Position numbers and translations under genes: made by a program. The notes below the pieces were generated by a model. That model was not told the origin of the DNA. It did not search any database and worked only from the letters and a program-made list of their open reading frames with translations. From Natronorubrum daqingense (GTDB lineage Archaea > Halobacteriota > Halobacteria > Halobacteriales > Natrialbaceae), in contig NZ_CP019327.1 in the NCBI RefSeq assembly GCF_001971705.1, positions 310,001 to 374,000 on the forward strand: DNA of 64,000 nt, given 5' to 3'. How positions within the stretch are numbered: the stretch's first letter is position 1; each line of letters opens with the position of its first letter. Shown here piece after piece: positions 1 through 8,595 of the stretch.

Positions 1-2
1 CG

Positions 3-1430
3 ACGCCGTTCCTGTTCAGCCTCGGCGCGCTCGTCCTGTTCATCCTGGGCGGTATCACCGGCGTCTTCCTCGGTGCCGTCGTGTTGGACTACGAGTTCCG
101 TGGCACCTACTGGGTCGTCGCTCATTTCCACTACGTGATGGTTTCGGGCGTGACCGCGTTGGTCGGCGGCCTCTACTACTGGTGGCCCAAAATCACCGGG
201 AAAATGTACTCGGAGGCACTCGGGAAACTCAACTTCGCAGTGTACTTCGTCGGGTTCAACCTGCTCTACTTCCCGATGTTCCTCGCCTGGGAGACGCCCC
301 GACGCGTCTTCAACTTCGGCGAGGGGATGCAGATCTACCACCAGCTAGCGACCGTCGGCGCGTTCGTCCTCGGCGCATCGTTCCTGATCATGTTCTACAC
401 GTTCGCGAAAAGTTGGGTCTCGGGCCCCGTCGCACCCGACAACCCCTGGGAGTTCTCCCGGACTGCCGAGTGGGCTACGAGTTCGCCGCCGCCCCTCGAG
501 AACTGGGAGGGACGGCCGAGCTACGCCAGTGGTCGCCTCGAGTTCGTCGAGGACTCACAGGCGGCGACGGACGGCGGCGTCGCCGCCGAGGAGGCTGTCC
601 AAGAGGCCCACGTCGATCACGCGAGCATCTGGCCGTTTGGCATCGGGTTCGGGATATTCGTCTTCTTCCTCGGCGTCTCCGGTATCACACCGTACATGGT
701 TTCGTTCGCGGAGGGAACCGGAACGGCTCCTGAGGCACTCGACGGCACCGCCGCCGCCCCGAACATCGTCTATCCCGTGTTGACGATTTTGGGCGTCGCG
801 ATTCTGGGCTACACGCTTTTCCAGTACGGTCGCGAGGAGTTCGTCGCCCCCGAGATGGCGATCGCCGAACGGTGGCCCTTCCAGGGCATCGGAACGACGA
901 AAATGGGCGTCTGGGTGTTCCTCGCGTCGGACGTCGTCGTCTTCGGGGCCGTCATCGGCGCGTTCATCTTCATGCGCCTCCACATGGGCTGGGGCAACTG
1001 GGAGACCGTTCCGTTCGCCTCGTGGCCTGGCCTGCTCAACACCTACATCTTGCTCACCTCGAGTTTCACCGTCGTCCTCGCGCTGGCGTTCGCCGAACGC
1101 CAGAACAAACGCGGACTTCTCGGTGCGATGAGTGCCACCTTACTGCTGGGGCTGTCGTTCATGGGCGTCAAGGCCTACGAGTACAGCGTCAAATTCGCCG
1201 ACGGCGAGTACTGGTGGTACGGCCTCGAGTACTCGGTCTACTACGTCACCACCGGCCTGCACGCCTTACACGTGCTCTTTGGTCTCCTGATCGCGATCTT
1301 CATGATCTACCGAATCACCAGCATCGACGCCTACCTCGAGGACAGCCGACCGGTGGAGTTCTTCGGGCTCTACTGGCACTTCGTCGACATCGTCTGGGTG
1401 TTCCTGTTCCCGCTGTTCTACCTGATGTGA
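3..1430 (+). CDS. Cytochrome c oxidase subunit I-III fusion, 5' partial
   Basis: The frame is open to the window edge, so the N-terminal part lies upstream. The first visible part is the C-terminal portion of subunit I: the motif TYWVVAHFHYVM (bases about 108-140) contains the paired histidines that in heme-copper oxidases bind heme a and heme a3. After a soluble linker rich in Glu, Asp and Ala (about 430-620) and one or two helices, a subunit III-like domain starts near base 840 (KMGVWVFLASDVVVFGAVI) and runs to the end with YWHFVDIVWVFLFPLFYL, the usual CoxC terminus. The protein is an inner-membrane terminal oxidase subunit that reduces oxygen to water and contributes to proton motive force. 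Subunit I-III fusions are known in aerobic archaea and some bacteria. Whether subunit II sits upstream cannot be seen. Confidence 0.93.
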   Translation, partial: TPFLFSLGALVLFILGGITGVFLGAVVLDYEFRGTYWVVAHFHYVMVSGVTALVGGLYYWWPKITGKMYSEALGKLNFAVYFVGFNLLYFPMFLAWETPRRVFNFGEGMQIYHQLATVGAFVLGASFLIMFYTFAKSWVSGPVAPDNPWEFSRTAEWATSSPPPLENWEGRPSYASGRLEFVEDSQAATDGGVAAEEAVQEAHVDHASIWPFGIGFGIFVFFLGVSGITPYMVSFAEGTGTAPEALDGTAAAPNIVYPVLTILGVAILGYTLFQYGREEFVAPEMAIAERWPFQGIGTTKMGVWVFLASDVVVFGAVIGAFIFMRLHMGWGNWETVPFASWPGLLNTYILLTSSFTVVLALAFAERQNKRGLLGAMSATLLLGLSFMGVKAYEYSVKFADGEYWWYGLEYSVYYVTTGLHALHVLFGLLIAIFMIYRITSIDAYLEDSRPVEFFGLYWHFVDIVWVFLFPLFYLM

Positions 1431-1513
1431 GTCGGCGGACGCGGGACTTTCTCTCCTTCCTCCCGTCGTGATCGACAGCCGGATACAAGAGTCTCGCCGG
1501 GCAAGAGCCAGCT

Positions 1514-2281
1514 ATGGAACTCGCCGAATTCGTCGACCGACTCGACGAGGAACTCCGAACCGACGCGTACGCCGACCTCGACGCCAGCGCGAACGGCCTG
1601 CAGGTCGGCCCCGACAGCGCCGAGGTCGAACACGTCGCCGTCGCCGTCGACGGCGTGCAAGAGACGTTCGAACGGGCGGCCGACGCCGGTGCCGACGCGC
1701 TCCTCACTCACCACGGCATCTCCTGGGGCGGATTCGATCGCGTCACCGGTCGCACGTACGACCAGGTCGAGACGCTCCTCGAGAACGACCTCGCGCTGTA
1801 CGTCTCCCACCTGCCCCTCGACGGCCACCAGGAACTCGGCAACGCCGCGGGTGTCGCGGACGTGCTCGACCTCGAGGATCGCGCCCCCTTCGGCGAACTC
1901 GGCCCCGAGTACATCGGCCAGCGAGGCGTCGCACCAGAATCGTACACGACAGCCCAGGTCCGGGAACGACTGGAAACGTCGCTCGAGGGCCGCGAAACCC
2001 CCGTACAGGTGCTCGAGGGCGGCCCCGACGAACTCGAGGAAATCGCGATCATCACCGGCAGCGGCACCGACTGGCTCGCCGAAGCCGAAGCCGCCGGCGC
2101 GGACGCGCTCGTCACGGGCGAGGGGAAGCAGAAAGCCTACCACGAAGCTCGAGAGCGTGGCCTGACAGTCTTCCTTGCCGGCCACTACGCGACGGAGACG
2201 TTCGGCGTCCGCGCGATTCAGGAGCGACTCGAGGAGTGGGATCTCGAGACGACGTATATCGACATTCCAACGGGATTGTAA
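1514..2281 (+). CDS. NIF3-like dinuclear metal-centre protein
   Basis: 255 residues, the usual length of single-domain NIF3 (YbgI/YqfO-type) proteins. Visible family motifs are the early segment ANGLQVG, the double histidine in LLTHHG (about residues 65-70), HLPLDGH (about 99-105) and the C-terminal pair in AGHYATE (about 219-225); in characterised members these His and Glu side chains hold two metal ions in a toroidal hexamer. The biochemical role is unsettled in the family: metal-dependent hydrolase and GTP cyclohydrolase-like activities have been suggested. The ATG at 1514 follows a TATA-like GGATACAA centred about 28 bases upstream, which fits a leaderless transcript separate from the oxidase gene. 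Confidence 0.9.
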   Translation: MELAEFVDRLDEELRTDAYADLDASANGLQVGPDSAEVEHVAVAVDGVQETFERAADAGADALLTHHGISWGGFDRVTGRTYDQVETLLENDLALYVSHLPLDGHQELGNAAGVADVLDLEDRAPFGELGPEYIGQRGVAPESYTTAQVRERLETSLEGRETPVQVLEGGPDELEEIAIITGSGTDWLAEAEAAGADALVTGEGKQKAYHEARERGLTVFLAGHYATETFGVRAIQERLEEWDLETTYIDIPTGL

Positions 2282-2555
2282 TCACGTCGCTTCGCTTCTC
2301 GACCGTAATCGGCTCGTACGGGCCACGGGCTCGTGAGTCGACAGTCGGACTCGACGTCGAAAACGCTCGCACACCGGGCGCATTTTACGGCGACCAACTT
2401 TCGGTCGACGCGACTCGACCAAGGCGGTCCCTACCGTTCGGTGTTCGTGTGATACTCGATCGTACGACGTTTGCAACGGTAACAGTTTCCAGCTAACAAT
2501 ACTCGTCGATCTGCTCGATTCTCACACTCCAGAGGCACATCTCCGGAGTACGATC
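2282..2555. other. Intergenic region without recognisable gene
   Basis: Short frames exist on both strands, but their translations are Arg/Ser-rich and look like shadows of high-GC DNA. The right end must hold the promoter of the exported protein that starts at 2556; a weak TAACAATAC-like box lies near 2493-2501. Nothing else is recognised. Confidence 0.5.
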
Positions 2556-3545
2556 ATGACACGAGAGACTTACTCCAGACGCGAGCAGTTACAGGCACTC
2601 GGAGCCGTGGGCGCACTCGTCGGCGGCAGCGCGATCGGCCTCTCGAGCGTGAGCGCCGACGACGATACCGACGATACCGAAGAGACAGACGACACTAACG
2701 GCGATGACGACCCCGAGGGTGACGCGACGGGCGACGATCAACCCGAGGAAAACGGCGCGGCCGACCGACTGTCGCTGATTCCGAAGTGTATCGACGAAGC
2801 ACACGGCAGCGCTGCCTTCTGCGTCGTCAATCGCGGAAAACGCGACGCCGACCTCGAGTGGCGTCTCGAGACGCCGAAAGAAGACGAGAAGGAGCCCGAC
2901 GAGCCCGACGAGCCCGACGAGCCCGAGGCGGGAATCGAATACCTCGACTGCCAGACGATCCGCGTCGTCGGGGACTTCGCCGAGGTCTCGTTCGAGGCGC
3001 TGTTCGTAGAGAACGGCGAGATTGGAAACGTCATCGAGTTCGTCGGACCGGTCGAGGGCGAACAGACGATCGACATCACCGAGGTCGAGACCGTCCCGGA
3101 GGACGCTATCGTGGGCTACGCGGAGGCGTTTCACGACGACGGGGAGCCGGTCCCGGGTGACGGCGACGTGACGGCGATCAATCCCGAACTCGAGGCCTGT
3201 CAGGAGGCGTTCCTCGGCGAGGTCGTCGTCGAAGGGAGCGAGGACGACGGTGACGAAACGCCAGCAGACGACGAGGCCGCTGCGTCGGAAGAAGCGTCGA
3301 GTAGCGTCGAGTCGGCGGACGAGTCCGCCCTCGAGTGCGAACAGGGCGAACTCGTCGTGCCCGCGAAGTCGACCGCGTGCTTCCCGGTCCCGACGACGGA
3401 CGGGTCTGCGTCGGTCGTCGTGCTCGAGGACGGGCAGGAAGTCGACAGCGCGTCGATCGATGCGGAGACCGGCGAGGCGTGTCCGTGCCCCGTCTATCCC
3501 GATCCCGACGCCGAATTCCCGTTCGAGAATCCAGAAGAGGCGTAG
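2556..3545 (+). CDS. Exported acidic protein with Tat-like signal, unknown function
   Basis: 329 residues. The N-terminus SRREQLQALGAVGALVGGSA is a twin-arginine type signal (residues 7-26) ending near the SVSA site about residue 35, so the protein is probably exported folded. It is followed by an Asp/Glu/Thr linker (residues 36-70). The mature part has widely spaced cysteines, including CPCP near the C-terminus, and a short PDEPDEPDEP run near residue 115. A second acidic, Ser/Glu-rich spacer (about 230-258) separates two similar-sized segments that each contain Cys and a short hydrophobic strand pattern, perhaps two beta-sandwich domains. No transmembrane anchor or PGF-CTERM tail is seen, so it is either secreted or held by other means. 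No family was recognised. Confidence 0.8.
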   Translation: MTRETYSRREQLQALGAVGALVGGSAIGLSSVSADDDTDDTEETDDTNGDDDPEGDATGDDQPEENGAADRLSLIPKCIDEAHGSAAFCVVNRGKRDADLEWRLETPKEDEKEPDEPDEPDEPEAGIEYLDCQTIRVVGDFAEVSFEALFVENGEIGNVIEFVGPVEGEQTIDITEVETVPEDAIVGYAEAFHDDGEPVPGDGDVTAINPELEACQEAFLGEVVVEGSEDDGDETPADDEAAASEEASSSVESADESALECEQGELVVPAKSTACFPVPTTDGSASVVVLEDGQEVDSASIDAETGEACPCPVYPDPDAEFPFENPEEA

Positions 3546-3564
3546 GAAACGGCGAAACCGTCGA

Positions 3565-3617
3565 CGACAGCTGAGATGGAGGCGACGACGAAACTGTCGA
3601 TGATGGCTCAGCTGTCG
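3565..3617. repeat. 11-bp inverted repeat between genes
   Basis: CGACAGCTGAG at 3565-3575 is matched by its exact complement CTCAGCTGTCG at 3607-3617, leaving a 31-base loop. It lies just after the stop of the exported acidic protein and about 110 bases before deoxyhypusine synthase. It could be a 3' hairpin of the upstream mRNA or a protein-binding palindrome; nothing decides between these. Confidence 0.35.
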
Positions 3618-3730
3618 GAAACTGCCTTCCAGTGACTCGAGGCCGGGAAAACGACGAGGTCCGGCGCGCCCACGCGTTCGCCGTCGCGAAGACCGCGGCG
3701 TTCAAAGCGCTGGCGCGCCCACCACCGGAC

Positions 3731-4765
3731 ATGAGCGACGATCACGACTCGAGTCACGCGCCCGAACGAGAGACGTTTTCGCACGATCCGATCGGCCACG
3801 CCGAAGCCCGCGCTGGCATGACGGTCGGCGAACTCGCCGAGCAGTACGGGAATGCCGGCGTCGGTGCTGCAGACCTGCATACGGCCGTCGACGTGACCGA
3901 ATCGATGTTCGCCGACGACGTGACCGTCTTCTTCAGTCTCGCGGGTGCGATGGTGCCGACGGGTATGCGACGGATCGTCGCCGATCTGATCCGCGAGGGA
4001 CACATCGACGTGCTGGTGACCACCGGCGCGAACCTCACGCACGACTCGATCGAGGCTATCGGCGGAAAACACCACCACGGCGCGGCCCACGCCGAGGGGA
4101 AGACCGAACGCGAACACGACGAGACGCTTCGCGACGAGGGCGTCGACCGAATCTACAACGTCTACCTGCCCCAGGAGTTCTTCGCGGACTTCGAGTCCCA
4201 CCTTCGCGAGGAGGTCTTTCCTGTACTCGAGGCAGAAGCCGAGGAATCGGGCCCCGTCTCGATCCAGCGACTCACCGAGGAACTAGGTCGGGCCAACGGC
4301 GACGTGAACGAACGCGAAGCTATCGAGGAAGGCCCCGGTATCGCCGCCGCGGCGTACGAACACGACGTGCCGATCTACTGCCCCGCCGTTCAGGACTCCG
4401 TGCTCGGCCTGCAGGCGTGGATGTACTCCCAGACCTCGCCGTTCTCGCTCGACGCGCTGGCCGACATGTCGCCGCTCACGGACGTCGCCTTCGACGCCGA
4501 GAAAGCCGGCGCGTTCGTCGTCGGCGGCGGCGTCCCCAAGAACTTCACCCTCCAGACGATGCTCGTCACGCCCGGAGCCTACGACTACGGCGTCCAGTTG
4601 ACGATGGACCCCAAACAGACAGGGGGACTTTCGGGTGCGACCCTCGAGGAAGCCCGCTCGTGGGGCAAACTCGAGAAAGACGCCGAGAACGTCTCGGTCT
4701 ACGGCGACGCGACGATCAGTCTGCCGCTCGTGATTGCGGCCACGCTCGAGCGACTCGAGGCGTAG
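3731..4765 (+). CDS. Deoxyhypusine synthase
   Basis: 344 residues from the ATG at 3731. The enzyme transfers the aminobutyl group of spermidine to one lysine of archaeal aIF5A, the first step of hypusine formation, and uses NAD. Family signatures are clear: TTGANLTHD (about residue 97), the glycine-rich GGGVPKNFTLQ, and SWGKL near residue 311 with Lys313 at the position of the catalytic lysine that forms the enamine intermediate, followed by VYGDATISLPL. A GTG further upstream at 3632 is in frame, but the residues between are Arg/Ala-rich and unlike the family; the ATG at 3731 has a TTCAAAG box about 30 bases upstream, which fits a leaderless start. Confidence 0.93.
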   Translation: MSDDHDSSHAPERETFSHDPIGHAEARAGMTVGELAEQYGNAGVGAADLHTAVDVTESMFADDVTVFFSLAGAMVPTGMRRIVADLIREGHIDVLVTTGANLTHDSIEAIGGKHHHGAAHAEGKTEREHDETLRDEGVDRIYNVYLPQEFFADFESHLREEVFPVLEAEAEESGPVSIQRLTEELGRANGDVNEREAIEEGPGIAAAAYEHDVPIYCPAVQDSVLGLQAWMYSQTSPFSLDALADMSPLTDVAFDAEKAGAFVVGGGVPKNFTLQTMLVTPGAYDYGVQLTMDPKQTGGLSGATLEEARSWGKLEKDAENVSVYGDATISLPLVIAATLERLEA

Positions 4766-4780
4766 GCCGACTCGAGGCGT

Positions 4781-5317
4781 TCAGACAACGCCGAGCAGGG
4801 AGAATCCGAAGACGGAACCAGCTACTAACAGGACAGTCCACGCGGCGATGCCGACGGTCATCCAGCCCGCGACCAGTCGGTTCGACCCCCCCGCCAGCAA
4901 CGCCACGAGTGCGGCGATGTGTACACCCGTCAGGATCGGCCCGCCGACTGCGATACCAGGCAGTCCGTACCGTTCCCAGAGCCCTCGAGCACGGGCGTAT
5001 CGATCGCTTGCCGACTCCTCGTTGGGCGGTTCACTCAACTCGTCGCGTGTCCGCGTCTCGCGCCCGCGCCGGCTGTGCCACCACTCTCTGAGCTGTTTGT
5101 GGAAGCCGATGAGGACGTAAATCGAGGCGACGTTTCCGGCGAACGCGAAGACGCCCGAGAGCACCGGGTCGAGTCCGACGCCGATCGCGACGGGGATGAC
5201 CACCAGAATTTCGACGACCGGAATGGCCGCGAGCACGAACACCAGCAGGTACTGAAGAAATCCGCCCGCGTCCTCGAGCGTCGACCCGACATCGATGAGC
5301 AGCAGTGTACCCGTCAT
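4781..5317 (-). CDS. Small multidrug export-type membrane protein
   Basis: 178 residues with an N-terminal pair of helices (VLAAIPVVEILVVIPVAIGV followed by VFAFAGNVASIYVLIGF), a charged cytoplasmic loop (about residues 75-110) containing many Arg and Glu, and two more hydrophobic segments at the C-terminus. The conserved PVVEILVVIP segment near residue 33 is typical of the Sm_multidrug_ex family (PF06695). Despite the family name the substrate is unproven. It lies downstream of the UbiB-type gene in the same orientation (85-base gap) and may be co-transcribed with it; it converges with deoxyhypusine synthase. Confidence 0.8.
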   Translation of the reverse strand: MTGTLLLIDVGSTLEDAGGFLQYLLVFVLAAIPVVEILVVIPVAIGVGLDPVLSGVFAFAGNVASIYVLIGFHKQLREWWHSRRGRETRTRDELSEPPNEESASDRYARARGLWERYGLPGIAVGGPILTGVHIAALVALLAGGSNRLVAGWMTVGIAAWTVLLVAGSVFGFSLLGVV

Positions 5318-5402
5318 GACTCTCCATCAGTAATCGTCGGTCGGGAACGAAGCAGTAGCTTTCGATTCGACTCGAGTAGTCCCCGACGATATCCGGCCAC
5401 GA

Positions 5403-7130
5403 TCACTCCTCTTCGCGTCGCTGGCGCATGTTCTGGCGGGTGAACTGGGGCTTGACGCGCGTCGAACGCGGCTCGCGAAACGACCGGTAGAGTTGAATCG
5501 CGACGACGAACGAGAAGACCGCAGCGACGATGCTGGCCTCGGGTGCTTGCAGGGCGTAGAGGACGCCCATCGAGAACAGCGACATCGTAAGCAACATGCC
5601 GTAAATCAAGCGCTTGGCGAACGTATTGAAGACGTCCGCCTCGTCCTCGAGCCCGATGCGAACGAAGAGGTCGTCGCGCTCGAGTCGATCGAGCGTCCGT
5701 TCGGTCTTGGGAGCGAGTCGCGTCAACGATTCGCCGGTCTGTCGGAGTTGCTGGCCCGTCTCCGCGACGTACTGTCGGGCGGTTTCTTCGCGATAGCCTT
5801 CTTCGGTGAGGTAGTCCGTCGCGACGTCGATGAAGTCGAATTCGGGGTCGAGGGTCACGCAGACCCCTTCGACGACGGTTGCGACTCGAAGTACGAGCGC
5901 GAGGTTCTTGGGGAGACGAAACGGGAAGACGTAGATCGAGTCCTCGATCTGGCCGACGATTTGGTTGATCCGATACTGCTCGACGTCCTGCCCGCGGGCG
6001 TCCTGAATCGCAATCTCCATGACTTCGGCCATCACTCCTCTGTCGGCGTCCGGACTGAGCGTTCCGACCTCGATCAACGCGTCGAGAATGCCGTCAATAT
6101 CCTGGTTGGCCACCGCGACGTAGAAGTCGACGATCTTCTCCTGGACGAACGAATCGACCCGGCCGGACATCCCGAAGTCGTAGAAGACGATCCGGCCGTC
6201 GTCCGTCACCGCGAGGTTCCCCGGGTGCGGATCGGCGTGAAAGACGCCGTCGTCGATGATCATCTGCAAGTACGACCGCTCGAGGTTTTCGGCGATTTGG
6301 GTTCGGTCGATCCCCTTCTCATCGAGCGTCTCGACGTCGTTGATCTTCGTCCCCTCGATGTACTCCATCGTGAGCACGCGCTCACCGGAGTGACTCTCGA
6401 GGACGTCCGGGACGAGGAATCGGTCGTCGCCCTCGAAGTTCCCTCGGATCTCCTGAAGCATCTCGGCTTCGCGCTCGTAATCCATCTCCTCGCGGATCGT
6501 CTTGGCGAACTCGTCGGCGAGGTTCTCGAGCGAGAACGCCCGCGACTCGTCGACGAAGATGAGCAAGATGGGAAGCGACCACTTGATGACCCGGAGGTCG
6601 GCCGAGACGAGCGATTCGATTTCGGGACGGCGGACTTTGACGGCGACCTCGCGTTCGCGGGCGTCGCTTTCGGCCGTAGTGTCGGCGGCTCCGTCTCTTC
6701 CAGCGAGGTCGGACGCCGGGTCGACGCGTCCTCGGTACACCTGTCCCAGACTCGCGCCGCTGATCGCCTCGGTATCGAGTTCGCTGAAGTAGTCGTCGAC
6801 GGGCCCGAGTTCGTCCTCGAACACGGCTTTCGCGGCTTCCCACTCGGCGGGTGGCACCTCGTCTTGGAGCGCCGAGAGCACGTCGATGTAGGCGGGTGGC
6901 AACACGTCGGGGCGCGTCGAGAGCAGTTGGCCGAGTTTGATGAACGTCGGGCCCAGCGTCAACAGCGACTCGAGGAGCACCTCGGCGCGTTGGCGGTGGG
7001 TCTCCGAGTCAACCCGTCGCGAGCGCCCGAAGAGCAGAAATCGCCGTCGGTCACGGGCGAAGGCGACGAGCAGCGGGAGGAACTGCCAGGCGACGAGAAC
7101 GAATCGCTTGTACGCGCGGAGGGAGCCCAG
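5403..7130 (-). CDS. UbiB/ABC1 atypical kinase, probable CTG start
   Basis: 575 residues if translation begins at the CTG at 7130-7128. The atypical kinase signatures are all present: FIKLGQLLSTRPD (the KxGQ motif), the Ala-rich loop ASLGQVY, VAVKVRRP (ATP-binding lysine), the catalytic HADPHPGN and YDFGMSG. Two C-terminal hydrophobic segments suggest membrane attachment. In bacteria and mitochondria such proteins support quinone or lipid metabolism; the archaeal role is inferred only. The first ATG/GTG/TTG in the proper frame after the TGA at 7139-7137 is a GTG at 6980, but the 50 codons before it (with FVLVAWQFLPLLVAFARD) look coding and match the usual N-terminus of the family. A perfect GAGGTGA Shine-Dalgarno sits six bases before the CTG, directly after the hsp20 stop. 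Confidence 0.88.
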   Translation of the reverse strand: MGSLRAYKRFVLVAWQFLPLLVAFARDRRRFLLFGRSRRVDSETHRQRAEVLLESLLTLGPTFIKLGQLLSTRPDVLPPAYIDVLSALQDEVPPAEWEAAKAVFEDELGPVDDYFSELDTEAISGASLGQVYRGRVDPASDLAGRDGAADTTAESDAREREVAVKVRRPEIESLVSADLRVIKWSLPILLIFVDESRAFSLENLADEFAKTIREEMDYEREAEMLQEIRGNFEGDDRFLVPDVLESHSGERVLTMEYIEGTKINDVETLDEKGIDRTQIAENLERSYLQMIIDDGVFHADPHPGNLAVTDDGRIVFYDFGMSGRVDSFVQEKIVDFYVAVANQDIDGILDALIEVGTLSPDADRGVMAEVMEIAIQDARGQDVEQYRINQIVGQIEDSIYVFPFRLPKNLALVLRVATVVEGVCVTLDPEFDFIDVATDYLTEEGYREETARQYVAETGQQLRQTGESLTRLAPKTERTLDRLERDDLFVRIGLEDEADVFNTFAKRLIYGMLLTMSLFSMGVLYALQAPEASIVAAVFSFVVAIQLYRSFREPRSTRVKPQFTRQNMRQRREEE

Positions 7131-7136
7131 TCTCTG

Positions 7137-7143
7137 TCACCTC
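7137..7143 (-). promoter_or_regulatory. Shine-Dalgarno GAGGTGA for the UbiB gene
   Basis: GAGGTGA on the minus strand matches seven bases of the complement of the archaeal 16S rRNA 3' end. It lies three bases after the hsp20 stop and six bases before CTG at 7130. Its last three bases are also an in-frame TGA that rules out the ATG at 7145 as the start. It points to an operon-internal, leadered start at a non-standard codon. Confidence 0.6.
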
Positions 7144-7146
7144 ATG

Positions 7147-7521
7147 TTACTTGTCCTCGTCCTCGTCCTGGTCGACGACGTCGATCGTCGTCTCGCCGCC
7201 ACCCGAGCGTTTTGGCAGCGTCAGTTCGAGCACGCCCCGTTCGACCGTCGCCGTCGCCTCCGTTTCGAGTACGTCCTCGGGAACCGGAAGGTCGACGTCG
7301 AAAAAGAGCGAGCGGTTTTCCTCGAGGTAGTGGTAGTGGTCGTCGGTGGGTTTCTCGCGGTGTGCGTCGATGGAAATCCGCCCGTTTTCGACCGTGAGAT
7401 CGAGCAATTCGGCGGAGACGCCGGGAACGTCGAGAACGAGGAGGTAGTCGTCGTCGCTCTCGAGGAGATCGAAGAAGACGTCTTCGGAGAGATCGCCCAG
7501 TGCGTCACGAAGCGCTGGCAT
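7147..7521 (-). CDS. Hsp20/alpha-crystallin small heat-shock protein
   Basis: 124 residues, a short member of the family. The alpha-crystallin domain spans about residues 20-110 and shows the strand pattern DDDYLLVLDVPGVSAELLD, ISIDAHREK and the closing VERGVLELTLPKR, equivalent to the usual A-x-x-x-G-V-L-x-[IL]-x-[LVI] signature. The C-terminal tail is acidic (EDEDK) and lacks an obvious I-x-I oligomerisation motif. It is an ATP-independent chaperone that binds unfolding proteins. The start at 7521 was preferred to upstream frames because the preceding 40 codons are Arg/Ser-rich; a T-rich CTTTTTCG box lies about 27 bases upstream. It directly precedes the UbiB gene and is probably in one operon with it. 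Confidence 0.88.
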   Translation of the reverse strand: MPALRDALGDLSEDVFFDLLESDDDYLLVLDVPGVSAELLDLTVENGRISIDAHREKPTDDHYHYLEENRSLFFDVDLPVPEDVLETEATATVERGVLELTLPKRSGGGETTIDVVDQDEDEDK

Positions 7522-7637
7522 ACCTACTGGTTCGAACGCCGATACGAAAAAGCCCGCGGTAGCGGTTGGTTCGCGGCGTCGCGAACGCGACACCGACTCG
7601 GCGCTCACCACTCGGCACTCAGAACGCACTACGACAC

Positions 7638-8468
7638 TCAAAACGCCCAGAAGATGGCGATTCCTGCAGCGAGGAGACCGAGTGCGACGCTGAAGAGTCC
7701 GTACGCACCGGCGCGAAGGCCGAGTTGCCGTTCCGTGCTGTCGGAAATGATGAACGGACCACCGAACAGCGAGTGCCGGAGGCGGAGCCAGCGACTGTCG
7801 TCGTAGGCCGCCTCGTCGAGGCCGACTGCGGCGTTGACCTGTCCCGGCGCGCTCGAGACGGTCGTGTCGTAGCGGGCCGTCCCGAAGACGTGGACCGACC
7901 CGTCGGGAAGGAGAAGGCGTTCGGTGAAGCGTCGGTCAGTGTCCGTGAACCGATCGAGAAGTCCCCGGTCGTCTCCCGTGTTCTGTGCATCGACATCGTC
8001 GGTTTCCTCGATGAACTGCGCGACGGCCGACGGCGGTTCCGTCCCGGCGTCGACTTTGACCTGCGCGTCAGTCTCGAGGCGGAAGTCGGCTCCCGGCGGC
8101 TCGATCAGGACGTTCGCGTCGTCGTCCTCGAGTCTGAACGGGACGTACTCCTGATCGGTGTAGGCGGTCGACCAACTCGAGGAGTTCTGTGAGCCACTCG
8201 ATGAGAGGGTCTCGACTTCACACTCGTAGGCGAGACACGGTGTGGCGCTGATCGGCGAGCGACACAATCGATCGGCCTCGAGTGGCTGTGCCGTGCCGCG
8301 AAGTTCGACGTGGCCGCCGTCGGTGGTGTCGAGCACCGAATTTGGTTCCGAACGCAGGATTCGGTTCGCGAGTCGGAGTTCGCTGATGCCGTACCAGCAA
8401 AACGGGACCGCCACCACGAATCCCACGGCGAGTATCGTCAGCGTCACGGGCTCGAGTTGGAGGGTCAT
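7638..8468 (-). CDS. GIDE-like membrane protein
   Basis: 276 residues. One N-terminal helix (TILAVGFVVAVPFCWYGISEL) and one C-terminal helix (GLFSVALGLLAAGIAIFWAF) flank a soluble domain of about 220 residues with VELRGTAQPLE, PCLAYECEVE and LLLPDGSVHVFGTA. This layout resembles the archaeal and bacterial homologues of the GIDE domain of the MUL1/MAPL mitochondrial ubiquitin ligase, without the RING finger. Function in archaea is unknown. The minus-strand promoter holds CTTATATA at about 8502-8509; from its position the ATG at 8468 is the better start, although an ATG at 8486 is in frame and would add six residues. It is divergent from the first moeA. Confidence 0.65.
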   Translation of the reverse strand: MTLQLEPVTLTILAVGFVVAVPFCWYGISELRLANRILRSEPNSVLDTTDGGHVELRGTAQPLEADRLCRSPISATPCLAYECEVETLSSSGSQNSSSWSTAYTDQEYVPFRLEDDDANVLIEPPGADFRLETDAQVKVDAGTEPPSAVAQFIEETDDVDAQNTGDDRGLLDRFTDTDRRFTERLLLPDGSVHVFGTARYDTTVSSAPGQVNAAVGLDEAAYDDSRWLRLRHSLFGGPFIISDSTERQLGLRAGAYGLFSVALGLLAAGIAIFWAF

Positions 8469-8595
8469 CGGTAATCGTTCCAGCATTCTGATCAGTTGTA
8501 TATAAGTATAGTGTCGGTGTGGACGACTGCCGACTTGAATCGCGGTTCCGGTCGTGTCCCCTACGTTTTTGGCCCACGGCACCTCGAGTCAGGGT

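Noticed and set aside
2282-2476. 64-residue minus-strand frame in the gap after the NIF3 gene
   Set aside because: Strongly basic, unlike halophilic proteins, and no motif or promoter.
3632-3730. GTG extension of deoxyhypusine synthase
   Set aside because: Composition is Arg/Ala-rich and the ATG at 3731 has a better promoter distance.
7143-7145. ATG as the start of the UbiB gene
   Set aside because: The second codon after it is TGA, so the frame stops at once.
5493-7397. 634-codon frame antisense to the UbiB gene
   Set aside because: Overlaps a well-defined kinase gene; its translation is Arg/Asp/Val-rich and without motifs.
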